A stretch of DNA of 34,038 nucleotides. It comes from Oscillospiraceae bacterium (lineage in GTDB: Bacteria > Bacillota > Clostridia > Oscillospirales > Oscillospiraceae). Shown in pieces: positions 1 through 7,582 of the stretch. The stretch lies in NCBI GenBank assembly GCA_009781855.1, contig WQUY01000021.1, forward strand, positions 1 to 34,038, written 5' to 3'. The translations under genes and the position numbers were made by a program. The notes beneath the pieces were generated by a model. It was given only the letters and a program-made list of their open reading frames with translations, was not told where the DNA came from and ran no database searches. Each line of letters opens with the position of its first letter. Within the stretch, counting starts at the first letter, position 1.

Positions 1-99
1 CGGAGTGTCTACGCCCCATGGATTTGATAGATCATAGATTTTTGGCATCTTTGTCTTGTCGAGATAGAATTTGCTCTTGTCTAGTGGCATATAGGCCAT
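1..99 (-). CDS. Cyclase-family protein, 5' end only (cut by window edge)
   Basis: This leftward reading frame starts at an ATG at 99 behind a good AGGAGG site and runs open for 33 codons off the left edge. The visible residues end in a YDLSNPWGVDTP stretch. That pattern (YDLS.P.G.DTP) is what the N-terminus of the cyclase / kynurenine-formamidase-like family (PF04199) looks like; members are metal-dependent amide or ester hydrolases. Only the N-terminus is present, so active-site residues cannot be checked and the family call is tentative. Its promoter faces the divergent MerR gene and carries a MerR-type dyad, so it is probably that regulator's target. Confidence 0.55.
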   Translation of the reverse strand, partial: MAYMPLDKSKFYLDKTKMPKIYDLSNPWGVDTP

Positions 100-146
100 G
101 GTATAATCCTCCTGAAATTATTATATGATATTTTCCTCTGCATAAT

Positions 147-177
147 AATCTAAACCTTGGAATTGTACCAAAGTCAA
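147..177 (-). promoter_or_regulatory. MerR-type promoter for the leftward gene
   Basis: On the minus strand a TTGACT -35 box (plus 172-177) and a TAGATT -10 box (plus 147-152) are separated by 19 bp, longer than the 17 bp optimum. The spacer holds an imperfect dyad (CCTTGG at 155-160, CCAAAG at 168-173). A 19-bp spacer with a central dyad is the hallmark of promoters that MerR-family proteins activate by DNA distortion. The adjacent divergent gene encodes a MerR protein. Confidence 0.65.
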
Positions 178-187
178 GCAGTTTTTG

Positions 188-216
188 TTGGACTTTACGC
201 TAAAATAGGTTATAAT
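188..216 (+). promoter_or_regulatory. Sigma-A promoter of the MerR gene
   Basis: TTGGAC at 188-193, a 17-bp spacer and a perfect TATAAT at 211-216 form a near-consensus housekeeping promoter about 65 bases before the GTG start of the MerR gene. Its -35 box lies about 10 bases beyond the -35 box of the divergent promoter, so one bound regulator could affect both directions. Confidence 0.7.
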
Positions 217-282
217 GTATATATCTTTTGACGAAATCAAAAATTGCGCAGTGAGCAAAGCTTAATTTAAGGGGGGGAGGAA

Positions 283-1095
283 GTGCGCTACAAAATTGGC
301 GATGTAGCAGGAATTCTGGGAATTTCACCTGATTTGATACGTTACTATGAGGAAAAAGGCGTTGTGTCCCCGAGTAAGGATCCGCATAATAATTACAGGT
401 ACTATGACACATGGGACATTAACTACCTCATTGACTGTCTTTGGTATAAGAACTTCGGGTTTGGTATTGAGCAAATAGCAAATATGGTCTCCGAATGTTC
501 ATATGATGGCTTGCATGAAAGGCTTGAGGCCAGGGGGCAGGAAATCATGGAGGTAATCCGCCGTCAGGAACTATTATTGCAGAGGATACGCCTTTTTTGT
601 GAAAGACTTGAAACCACAAAAAGCCTTTTGGGTAAGTGTGATTTATGCGAAAATTCCGAATTTGTCAGGTACATAAACCGCCGGAATTTTACCTACGACA
701 ACAACCCGAATTTGAGAGAGATAACACGCAAATGGCTAAAATATCTGCCATTTTCGCGCCGCTACTTTGAAATGCCAAAAGACGCATTGGCAGAAGTGCG
801 GGGAGATTATGAGTGGGGGTTCTCTCTGGCAATGCAGTATGTGGAGGAGTTTGGCGTGGAAATCAAATCGCCCATAGAGCACATGCCATCAAGGCTGTGC
901 CTACATTCAGCGTTCAAAATAGTCGGCAGGGATCAGTTTTCAGTACAACATATAGATTATTTGATGCAATACGCATCGGAAAACAACTATGAAGTAGTGG
1001 GTGATGCCTTTGGAAATCTGGCGTGTAGCGTTATTGAAGACGGACAACCTGTGGGATATTTTGAAGTCTGGCTTCCAGTTGCCCCATCACCCTAA
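283..1095 (+). CDS. MerR-family transcriptional regulator with large C-terminal domain
   Basis: This is a 270-residue DNA-binding regulator. Residues 1-70 form the MerR winged helix: YKIGDVAGILGIS, then IRYYEEKGVVSP and a YRYYDTWD wing segment. A helix likely to form the dimerising coiled coil follows at about 78-115. The remaining 150 residues form a C-terminal domain I do not recognise; it probably binds an effector. It has scattered cysteines (CDLCE near 120) but not the spacing of a known metal-sensing MerR. The GTG at 283 directly follows a GGGGGGAGG ribosome site, which fixes the start. It is divergent from the cyclase-family gene, whose promoter has a MerR-type 19-bp spacer. The ligand is unknown. 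Confidence 0.85.
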   Translation: MRYKIGDVAGILGISPDLIRYYEEKGVVSPSKDPHNNYRYYDTWDINYLIDCLWYKNFGFGIEQIANMVSECSYDGLHERLEARGQEIMEVIRRQELLLQRIRLFCERLETTKSLLGKCDLCENSEFVRYINRRNFTYDNNPNLREITRKWLKYLPFSRRYFEMPKDALAEVRGDYEWGFSLAMQYVEEFGVEIKSPIEHMPSRLCLHSAFKIVGRDQFSVQHIDYLMQYASENNYEVVGDAFGNLACSVIEDGQPVGYFEVWLPVAPSP

Positions 1096-1102
1096 GTATT
1101 TA

Positions 1103-1131
1103 TTGCAAAGAAAACAAACATATTACATAAT
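1103..1131 (+). promoter_or_regulatory. Promoter of the response regulator-kinase-phzF-kamBC run
   Basis: TTGCAA at 1103-1108, a 17-bp spacer and CATAAT at 1126-1131 make a good sigma-A type promoter just before the response regulator gene. No clear terminator is seen between the MerR stop at 1095 and this site, so read-through from the MerR gene is also possible. Confidence 0.5.
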
Positions 1132-1161
1132 TACAACATAAAGAAGATCGAGGTGAGCAAA

Positions 1162-1851
1162 ATGTCAAAGAAAGTACTTATAATTGAAGATGATGACAAT
1201 ATTGCGGAGTTACTTCGGCTGTATTTAGAAAAAGACGGATTTACAGTTGCAAGAGCTGAAAATGGAGCGTTGGGGCTTGCTGAGTTTGAGCGTTTCCATC
1301 CTGATTTGGTGCTGCTGGATATTATGATGCCAGTGCTTGATGGCTGGGGCGTTTGTAAAGAAATAAGGGCAGTATCAAATGTGCCTATAATAATGCTTAC
1401 CGCAAAAGGTGAGACTCTGGACAAAGTCACTGGGCTCGAAATGGGTGCGGATGACTACATTGTCAAGCCATTTGAAGTAGGTGAGCTCATTGCGCGTATA
1501 CATGCGGTAATGCGCCGGTTTGACAATGCCGATTTACCCGAAAGCAAAAGATTGACATTCGACAACCTAATAATCGATATGGATGCATTTGAATTATACG
1601 TAAAAGGCAAACGTGTCGATGCCCCGCCAAAAGAAATGGAACTATTGTTCCACCTGGCATCATCCCCCAACAGAGTATACACCAGAAACCAACTTCTTGA
1701 TGAAGTCTGGGGGTTTGATTATTTCGGAGATTCCCGCACAGTCGATGTCCATGTTAAAAGACTTCGTGAAAAACTGGAAAACGTCAGCGACAAATGGTCG
1801 CTCAAGACTGTCTGGGGTGTCGGATACAAATTCGAACTCATTGACGGATAA
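1162..1851 (+). CDS. OmpR/PhoB-family response regulator
   Basis: This 229-residue two-component regulator has a receiver domain at about 1-120 and a winged-helix DNA-binding domain at about 130-229. The acidic pocket (IIEDDD), the phospho-acceptor Asp53 (LLDIMMP), the LTAKG switch segment and the VKPF lysine are all present. The C-terminal half ends in the usual RTVDVHVKRLREKL recognition helix and GVGYKF hairpin. A GTG at 1153 is in frame, but it lies inside the GAGGTGA ribosome site that serves the ATG at 1162, so I chose 1162. The stop overlaps the kinase start by one base, showing translational coupling. The target genes are unknown; the linked kamB and kamC genes suggest a link to amino-acid metabolism. 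Confidence 0.93.
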   Translation: MSKKVLIIEDDDNIAELLRLYLEKDGFTVARAENGALGLAEFERFHPDLVLLDIMMPVLDGWGVCKEIRAVSNVPIIMLTAKGETLDKVTGLEMGADDYIVKPFEVGELIARIHAVMRRFDNADLPESKRLTFDNLIIDMDAFELYVKGKRVDAPPKEMELLFHLASSPNRVYTRNQLLDEVWGFDYFGDSRTVDVHVKRLREKLENVSDKWSLKTVWGVGYKFELIDG

Positions 1852-3287
1852 TGAGACAAAGTCTATACTTCCGTAATTTTTTGGCGGTTGCGCTGATAGT
1901 TTTTCTGAGTTTTACACTGCTCGGAGGGCTGTCGTCGGCATGGAACTACAGACGTACAATGTCCGAAAAAAGAGACATGATGATCGTGACATTGCAGGAA
2001 ACTGCCAGATATATAACTGTGCAGCATGTGTATTATGGTGTGGATCTAGGTGATCTGAGCCTGAGCATGTGGCTTTCATTTACCTCCAGCGTTTCAGGAT
2101 TTGACCTGATTGTAACTGATGCGGACGGGGTGGTCAGGGCTTGCTCGGAAAGAGATATAATGCATTTTGGGCGGCAAGTTCCGATGTCAATTTTGCAAGC
2201 AGCCGCAATGGGTGGAGATAATGTCAGGCTTTCTTCAGTGGGAGAAATATATCCTGAAAGACGCCAAGTAGCTGGAGCCCCCATATTTGGAACAACAAGT
2301 GGGGAAGCAATGATTTTTGGATACCTCTTTGTTTCCAGCGATATGGCTGTGTTTCGGCATGAATGGCAAACTTTTTCCGGGGTATTCCTCATCATTGCAC
2401 TCAATGTAATGGTGCTGACATTTGTAATATCATTTTTAGCGGCAAAAAAAATGGCACAGCCCCTCAATGAGATGGCGGGTGCCGCACGTCGGTTTGCAAG
2501 AGGGGATTTTTCAACACGGGTCGAGAGCTCCGAAAAAAACGATGAGCTGAGCCATCTTACAAAAGCGTTTAATGCAATGGCAGATTCTCTGGAAAGCTCT
2601 GAGACATTCAGACGAGAATTTATTGCAAATGTTTCCCATGAACTAAAAACACCGATGACAATCATATCGGGTTTTGCTGAGGGGCTTTTAGATGGAACAA
2701 TCCCACCAGAAAACGAGAAAAAATATTTGGGTGTAATCCTATCAGAATCCCGTAGGCTTTCAAGGCTCGTAAAAAGCATGTTGGACATGTCGTCACTCCA
2801 GTCGACAGACTCCAGCGGAACACTTGATGGCAAGTTTGACATATCAGAAATTGTAAGGCTTGCCTTACTTAGCCTTGATGGTAAGATTGAAAGCAGGAAA
2901 CTGGATGTAGAAGCTAATCTGCCAGAAGAAGCAATAATGACTTGTGGCGACAGTGATGCAATAACACAAGTCGTCTATAACTTGCTTGACAATGCGATCA
3001 AGTTTTCAAAACCGCAAGGAATTGTTGGTGTAGAGGTTTGGAAACAAGGCGCACTTGCATATGTGTCTGTAAAAAATAACGGTGAGAAGATTGCTGATGA
3101 GGATTTGCCATATATCTTTGATCGCTTCCACAAAGGCGACAAGTCCAGAAGCTTTGATAAAGAAGGCGTGGGACTGGGGCTCTACATTGTCAAAAAGATT
3201 CTTGATAATCACAACCAGAACATATTCGTTGAAAGTCGTGAAAGCTTGACTGAATTTATATTTACGCTGGCTATTGCCAAGGAGTAG
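1851..3287 (+). CDS. HAMP-domain sensor histidine kinase
   Basis: This 478-residue membrane kinase is the partner of the preceding response regulator. A first membrane helix lies at about 10-30, an extracytoplasmic sensor region at about 31-172 and a second helix at about 176-197. A HAMP linker (about 198-250) follows, then the dimerisation helix with the phospho-acceptor His263 in NVSHELKTP. The catalytic domain shows the N box (NLLDNAIKFS), an F box (IFDRFHKGD) and GVGLGLYIVKKI. The sensor region is too generic to name a signal. The stop is six bases before the phzF start, so the genes are probably co-transcribed. Confidence 0.93.
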   Translation: MRQSLYFRNFLAVALIVFLSFTLLGGLSSAWNYRRTMSEKRDMMIVTLQETARYITVQHVYYGVDLGDLSLSMWLSFTSSVSGFDLIVTDADGVVRACSERDIMHFGRQVPMSILQAAAMGGDNVRLSSVGEIYPERRQVAGAPIFGTTSGEAMIFGYLFVSSDMAVFRHEWQTFSGVFLIIALNVMVLTFVISFLAAKKMAQPLNEMAGAARRFARGDFSTRVESSEKNDELSHLTKAFNAMADSLESSETFRREFIANVSHELKTPMTIISGFAEGLLDGTIPPENEKKYLGVILSESRRLSRLVKSMLDMSSLQSTDSSGTLDGKFDISEIVRLALLSLDGKIESRKLDVEANLPEEAIMTCGDSDAITQVVYNLLDNAIKFSKPQGIVGVEVWKQGALAYVSVKNNGEKIADEDLPYIFDRFHKGDKSRSFDKEGVGLGLYIVKKILDNHNQNIFVESRESLTEFIFTLAIAKE

Positions 3288-3293
3288 TGCTAA

Positions 3294-4151
3294 ATGAAAT
3301 TCTATATTGTTGATGTATTTGCTGAAAATAAATATCAGGGCAACCAATTGGCCGTATTTATACCGGATGGTGACCTTCAAACACAGCAAATGCAACAAAT
3401 CGCACGTGAAATAAATTTCTCTGAAACAACATTTATCATTTCCGGAAAAAAGCCTAATGGTGGTTATGATTGCAGGTATTTTACCCCAGATGTTGAGATA
3501 CCATTTGCTGGGCATCCCACACTGGGCACGGCATACATAATTCATCACATCATTGAGCAACGCAAAAGCGACAAAATTCTGCTCAATCTTGAGGTCGGAG
3601 AAATTCCGGTCACGGTTTGTGCAGATATTTTTACAATGGAACAGAAAGAGCCGGAATTTGGCATTATCGCCGAGAATCCAGAAAAAATAGCGAAAATACT
3701 TAGAATAAACAAAGATGATATAGACGAAAAATATCCGATTCAAGTCGTATCCACCGGACTGCCCAGTCTGATTGTGCCGCTAAAGTCATATGATGCACTA
3801 AAGCGCTGTGCAGTGAATCACGAACGATATCAAAACTTCATTGACAACATTGTAAAATGCAATTTGCTTGCCTTTTTTCCGGAAAGTGAAGAAACAATCA
3901 GGGTACGGGTGTTCGTGGATGATCCGGGGTTTGTGGAAGATGCCGCTACAGGCAGCGCCAACGGAAACCTGGCGGGCTACATACTAAAATACGAAGTGTT
4001 TGACAATCACGAGACATCATATCATGCGCTTCAAGGATATGAAATGAACAGACCATCACTACTCAGAGTCACCGCAAATTTGACCGATGAAAGATACACG
4101 ATCAAGGTTGGTGGAAAGGTTTTTCTGATAGCCGAAGGCATTTGGGTATAA
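3294..4151 (+). CDS. PhzF-family isomerase-like protein
   Basis: This 285-residue protein belongs to the PhzF / diaminopimelate-epimerase fold family. Family hallmarks seen are VDVFAENKYQGNQLAVF at the N-terminus, a catalytic-type glutamate at 44 (NFSETTF, equivalent to Glu45 of PhzF), FTPDVEIPFAGHPTLG, and EDAATGSANG in the second half. Characterised members isomerise or epimerise small carboxylic acids without cofactors, but most chromosomal homologues have no known substrate. No phenazine genes are nearby, so phenazine synthesis is not implied. It sits between a two-component system and kamB, 18 bases before kamB, and is probably co-transcribed with both. Confidence 0.88.
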   Translation: MKFYIVDVFAENKYQGNQLAVFIPDGDLQTQQMQQIAREINFSETTFIISGKKPNGGYDCRYFTPDVEIPFAGHPTLGTAYIIHHIIEQRKSDKILLNLEVGEIPVTVCADIFTMEQKEPEFGIIAENPEKIAKILRINKDDIDEKYPIQVVSTGLPSLIVPLKSYDALKRCAVNHERYQNFIDNIVKCNLLAFFPESEETIRVRVFVDDPGFVEDAATGSANGNLAGYILKYEVFDNHETSYHALQGYEMNRPSLLRVTANLTDERYTIKVGGKVFLIAEGIWV

Positions 4152-4169
4152 AACCTAGGAGATTAATTC

Positions 4170-5165
4170 GTGCAAAAAACATTATTCAATCTCATACAAC
4201 AATACCGCACAATATCAATCTCAGGTATGTGCAAAAACGCCGGAAAAACAACAACCCTTAATAATCTCATCCAAAATACCCCACACAGCGAAATCCTAGC
4301 GCTGACCTCCATAGGCAGAGACGGTGAAAGCGTGGACACAGTGACCCAAACGCATAAACCCGGTATATACATTCGTGAGGGCAGCCTGTTTGCTACTGCA
4401 CAAGATTTACTGCAATACTGTGATGTGACTAAGGAAATAATCGAAAATACGAATATCGCGACACCGCTGGGCCGCATAGTTCTGATTAGAGCGCTCAGTG
4501 ATGGGCATGTTCAGCTAGCCGGGCCGTCCACTGTGCAGCAACTTGTTTTGATAAAAGAAATGTTTAAAACATTTGGGGCAGACCGTATATTCATTGATGG
4601 GGCTGTAGGGCGGAAATCACTTTGCTCCAGAAGCTTGGCAAATGCCTCAATTCTTTGTACGGGCGCATCATACAATAAGAGCCTTGATGAGACAATTGCA
4701 GATACCGCTTTTGTATGCAACTTGCTTATGACAGAAGAAATGACGGAAATCAAGACGCTGATAGACGTTGAGCATTTGTCGCAAAAATATGCATTAATGG
4801 GGAAAGACATAAGCTGCTACCCAGATAGTAGCGACATGTCAAAGATTTTGAAGCAGGCAAAAGACGCAAAGTATCTATATGTTGAAGGCGCTATTACAGA
4901 TAGTTTTCTAAAATCAATGATACGTTTTGGCTTTCCAAAAGGACTTATATTTGTTACACGCGATGCGAGCAAGCTGTTGATAACCGAAGAGACCCAGAGA
5001 AAGCTGGTTGCAAGAGACGGACGATTTGGTGTTCTTGAGCGCATTAATTTGGCAGCAATAACAATTAACCCATATTCCGCTTATGGTGGTCATTTTGACG
5101 CACAGGAGTTTATAACAAAGATGTCAGAGGCTGTTTCAATTCCGGTCATAAACCCGATGAGATAA
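4170..5165 (+). CDS. kamB: KamB, putative lysine 5,6-aminomutase reactivase subunit
   Basis: This is a 331-residue P-loop protein with a Walker A motif at 19-27 (GMCKNAGKT). The rest has no other motif I can name. Proteins of this type accompany the MutS-like KamC in lysine-fermentation clusters and are annotated as reactivating factors that exchange damaged cobalamin on lysine 5,6-aminomutase. The annotation rests mainly on genome context here: kamC follows directly and the lysine operon comes next. The start is a GTG behind TAGGAGAT. It is probably in the same transcript as the upstream phzF and two-component genes, an unusual arrangement. The name is an inference from family and context. 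Confidence 0.72.
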   Translation: MQKTLFNLIQQYRTISISGMCKNAGKTTTLNNLIQNTPHSEILALTSIGRDGESVDTVTQTHKPGIYIREGSLFATAQDLLQYCDVTKEIIENTNIATPLGRIVLIRALSDGHVQLAGPSTVQQLVLIKEMFKTFGADRIFIDGAVGRKSLCSRSLANASILCTGASYNKSLDETIADTAFVCNLLMTEEMTEIKTLIDVEHLSQKYALMGKDISCYPDSSDMSKILKQAKDAKYLYVEGAITDSFLKSMIRFGFPKGLIFVTRDASKLLITEETQRKLVARDGRFGVLERINLAAITINPYSAYGGHFDAQEFITKMSEAVSIPVINPMR

Positions 5166-5236
5166 AACCGATGGAAGTAGCTAAGGGTGCTGAGGGAGTC
5201 GAACCCCGGTAGCAAAATCAGAAGTGGGGCATACTA

Positions 5237-6703
5237 ATGATCGACCTTGATTATGAACAAAAAAAACGTATAGGATTTACATATGTGCTTGATCTGATTC
5301 AGCCAACCTCTCCCTATGGAAAAGAGGCGCTTAGGCATATCTTGCCAGCATCTGTGGAACAAGAACAATCATTGCGGATGGAGCTTGAAAATATAGCGAA
5401 AATACAAAAAATCCTGAAAGTTTCAGAACAAGCCGTAATAAAGCTCTTAGAGATATTTCAACAGCTGAGATATATCAGAGCCTCAATTGAGGGCATCGGC
5501 GGGCAAATGAGCGAAGTTGATTTGTTTGAAATCAAACGGCTTTTGATACAGCTGGACGAAATAATTCCAATTTTTGAGGAAATAAACACAGACGCACAGC
5601 TAAACAATATCACAATGGTGCAAACAAAACAGGCGCTTATGATTCTGGATCCGGAAGAAAGTAAAATAGCCTCATTTCACATCAGTACAAAAAGCTTTCC
5701 GGTGCTAGCCACTGTGCGAAACGAAAAAAAAGAAGTTGAAAAAAAACTGCGAGAAGCTATTGTCCCGGAAGAAAAAAAAGCATTGCAAGCGATACGCACC
5801 GGTTTGGTCAATCATGAACAAAAAGAAGAGCAAAAAGCAATTTTATGGCTATCTCAAAAACTGGAACCATGGCGAAAAATCCTGCTGGATAACATTGATG
5901 CGATAGGAAAGCTTGATTTGACCGTGCAAAAAGCGAAGCTTGCTATAACTTACGGCGGCTGTTTGCCGAAAATCGTTGAGGGCAAAATAAAACTAACAAA
6001 CATGTCCAATCCGCAGATGCGCAGTATCTTAAATCAAAGCGAAAGGCAGTTTACACCGATTTCAATAGAAATGAAAGCCGGTGTAACGGCAATCACCGGG
6101 GCAAATATGGGCGGAAAAAGTGTCGCACTCAAAACACTGGCGCTCAATGTGCTGCTGATCCACTATGGCTTTTTTCCATTTGCGGAGGAGGCGGTTTGCC
6201 CTGTGTTTGAAGCCATACATCTCATATCTGATGACTTAGAATCTTCGGATAGAGGTCTATCCAGTTTCGGCGGAGAAATCGTAAAACTGCTGGAAATACA
6301 AAATGATGTCTGCAATGCCGAGACGCTTGTATTGCTGGATGAATTTGCGCGTGGAACCAATCCGTCGGAAGGCAGTGCAATTGCAAGAGGAGTATGCGCG
6401 TACCTAAATAAACAGAAAGCATTTACCGTGATGACAACACATTATGAAGGCGTTGCGGCGCTGGCCAACGCACATTATCAGGTTGCGGGGTTGCGCAAGT
6501 TGGAGCTGGATGCGAAGGCTCTTAAAGATATGCAAAAGACCACGTTAGGCGAACGCATCGCAAAGATTGCAAGCTATATGGATTATGGTCTCATTCGTGT
6601 TTCCATAGATGAGGAGTTGCCTAAAGATGCAATCAATATCTGCCGTCTGCTGAGCTTGGATAAGGAGATTGTTGATTTGATTGAAATGCATATGGTGCTA
6701 TAA
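5237..6703 (+). CDS. kamC: KamC, MutS-like ATPase, putative lysine 5,6-aminomutase reactivase
   Basis: This 488-residue protein has a MutS-type ATPase domain in its second half. It shows Walker A GANMGGKS (about 290-297), the MutS signature LSSFGGEI, Walker B LVLLDEFARGTNPSEGSA and the TTHYEG segment. The N-terminal 270 residues form a helical core and clamp-like part, with no mismatch-recognition domain. DNA repair is therefore unlikely. MutS-like proteins without domain I occur next to lysine and ornithine aminomutase genes and are thought to help reactivate the B12 enzyme. The gene is 71 bases after kamB, and its ribosome site before the ATG is weak (AGTGGGG). The riboswitch-controlled lysine operon begins just downstream. 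Confidence 0.8.
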   Translation: MIDLDYEQKKRIGFTYVLDLIQPTSPYGKEALRHILPASVEQEQSLRMELENIAKIQKILKVSEQAVIKLLEIFQQLRYIRASIEGIGGQMSEVDLFEIKRLLIQLDEIIPIFEEINTDAQLNNITMVQTKQALMILDPEESKIASFHISTKSFPVLATVRNEKKEVEKKLREAIVPEEKKALQAIRTGLVNHEQKEEQKAILWLSQKLEPWRKILLDNIDAIGKLDLTVQKAKLAITYGGCLPKIVEGKIKLTNMSNPQMRSILNQSERQFTPISIEMKAGVTAITGANMGGKSVALKTLALNVLLIHYGFFPFAEEAVCPVFEAIHLISDDLESSDRGLSSFGGEIVKLLEIQNDVCNAETLVLLDEFARGTNPSEGSAIARGVCAYLNKQKAFTVMTTHYEGVAALANAHYQVAGLRKLELDAKALKDMQKTTLGERIAKIASYMDYGLIRVSIDEELPKDAINICRLLSLDKEIVDLIEMHMVL

Positions 6704-6775
6704 ACTGCTCAAATAAATACCTTGTGTACAGCAACACAAATTTATGAGAATTTTACAAGTTTTTCAAAAAACCTA

Positions 6776-6804
6776 TGGCAAAACTGTTGCTTATGTGGTA
6801 TAGT
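6776..6804 (+). promoter_or_regulatory. Extended -10 promoter of the lysine-fermentation operon
   Basis: TGGTATAGT at 6796-6804 is an extended -10 element. A weak -35 (TGGCAA, 6776-6781) lies 17 bp upstream. It is the only good promoter between the kamC stop and the lysine riboswitch, and it would give a transcript starting about 40 bases before the aptamer. Confidence 0.6.
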
Positions 6805-6852
6805 GCTGTTGTGTCGCTATAGAAAGAGCGAATACACCCTTAAAACACAATC

Positions 6853-7012
6853 AAATATAGGCTAGAGGTCGCGAAGGGCAAGGTATCCGATGGATGATAA
6901 CGGAGGGCAATCCGGATGTCAGCGGAGAATATGTCATTCGCCGAAAGGAAAGCGTGCGCCAATGTTTTCCTTGGGGGTAGTGCCGAGTGCACTGCCACTG
7001 TCATGTAATATC
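6853..7012 (+). ncRNA. Lysine riboswitch (L-box / LYS element)
   Basis: The segment carries the conserved L-box landmarks in order: AGAGGTCGCG (6864-6873), GAAGGGCAAGGTA, ATTCGCCGAAAGGAAAGCG and, at the 3' end, CCACTGTCA (6995-7003). P1 can form between GCTAG (6861-6865) and CTGTC, extending imperfectly outward. P4 is a stem of AAGGAAA with TTTTCCTT, and P5 is GTAGTGC with GCACTGC around a CGAGT loop. A strong intrinsic terminator follows, and then lysine-catabolic genes. L-boxes usually repress lysine synthesis or uptake. Here the context calls for induction by lysine, which is an inference. A small hairpin (7001-7016) competes with the 3' strand of P1. No clear antiterminator that pairs with the terminator stem could be found by eye. 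Confidence 0.88.
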
Positions 7013-7017
7013 ATGAA

Positions 7018-7053
7018 GCGCTACGAGGATGTATCCTTGTAGCGCGCTTTTTT
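7018..7053 (+). terminator. Intrinsic terminator of the lysine riboswitch
   Basis: A 13-bp stem (GCGCTACGAGGAT with ATCCTTGTAGCGC, one G-T pair, tiny loop) is followed by GCTTTTTTT. It starts five bases after the aptamer and lies 66 bases before kal, so it is positioned as the expression platform deciding read-through into the lysine operon. Confidence 0.88.
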
Positions 7054-7119
7054 ATAGGAAAATACAAAATTACCACATACTCACAATAACTAATAACACG
7101 AGAGGAATGAAAAGTAATT

Positions 7120-7500
7120 ATGAAAGCAACAATAAGACTGAGGATGAGTACACATGATGCACATTACGGAGGGAATTTGGTGGACGGTGCACGTATGCTG
7201 GCATTATTTGGAGATGTTGCTACGGAGTTGCTCATCAAAAATGACGGAGACGAAGGACTGTTTCGGGCTTACGACTCAGTAGACTTTCTCGCACCGGTCT
7301 ATGCCGGGGACTACATCGAAGCCACGGGTGAAATCGTAGAAAAAGGAAGCACATCAAGAAAAATGATTTTCGAAGCAAAAAAAGTAATCGCCCCACGTCC
7401 AGAAATAAGCAGCTCGGCATGTGACGTTTTAGAAACTCCGATTGTTGTATGTAAAGCCAGCGGGACCTGCATCGTTCCAAAGGATAAACAAAGACTGTAG
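7120..7500 (+). CDS. kal: 3-aminobutyryl-CoA ammonia-lyase
   Basis: This 126-residue protein matches Kal, a small hotdog-fold enzyme that removes ammonia from L-3-aminobutyryl-CoA to give crotonyl-CoA in lysine fermentation. The N-terminal segment with [16 protein letters not shown], the central [19 protein letters not shown] and the [11 protein letters not shown] strand are typical, and the length is full. It is the first gene after the lysine riboswitch and is followed 82 bases later by kce, whose product is its substrate. The start ATG follows GAGAGGAATG. A purely generic thioesterase call is less likely given the context. Confidence 0.92.
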   Translation: MKATIRLRMSTHDAHYGGNLVDGARMLALFGDVATELLIKNDGDEGLFRAYDSVDFLAPVYAGDYIEATGEIVEKGSTSRKMIFEAKKVIAPRPEISSSACDVLETPIVVCKASGTCIVPKDKQRL

Positions 7501-7582
7501 GGGCTATTATTAGGGGCGGTAGTTCTGTCCACCAAACACGTAACGCGTATCCTCACAAAAGTATTATATAAGGAGAACATTT

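Noticed and set aside
3006..3743. Long leftward frame of 245 codons over the kinase and phzF genes
   Set aside because: It has no ribosome site, its composition is aromatic- and cysteine-rich without any domain, and it lies antisense to two well-supported genes.
5181..5265. A complete tRNA gene on the minus strand
   Set aside because: Only a T-arm and 3' acceptor-like stretch is present; no matching 5' acceptor strand, anticodon arm or D-arm.
5237..6703. DNA mismatch repair MutS
   Set aside because: The mismatch-recognition N-terminal domain is missing, the length is too short and the context is kamB and the lysine operon.
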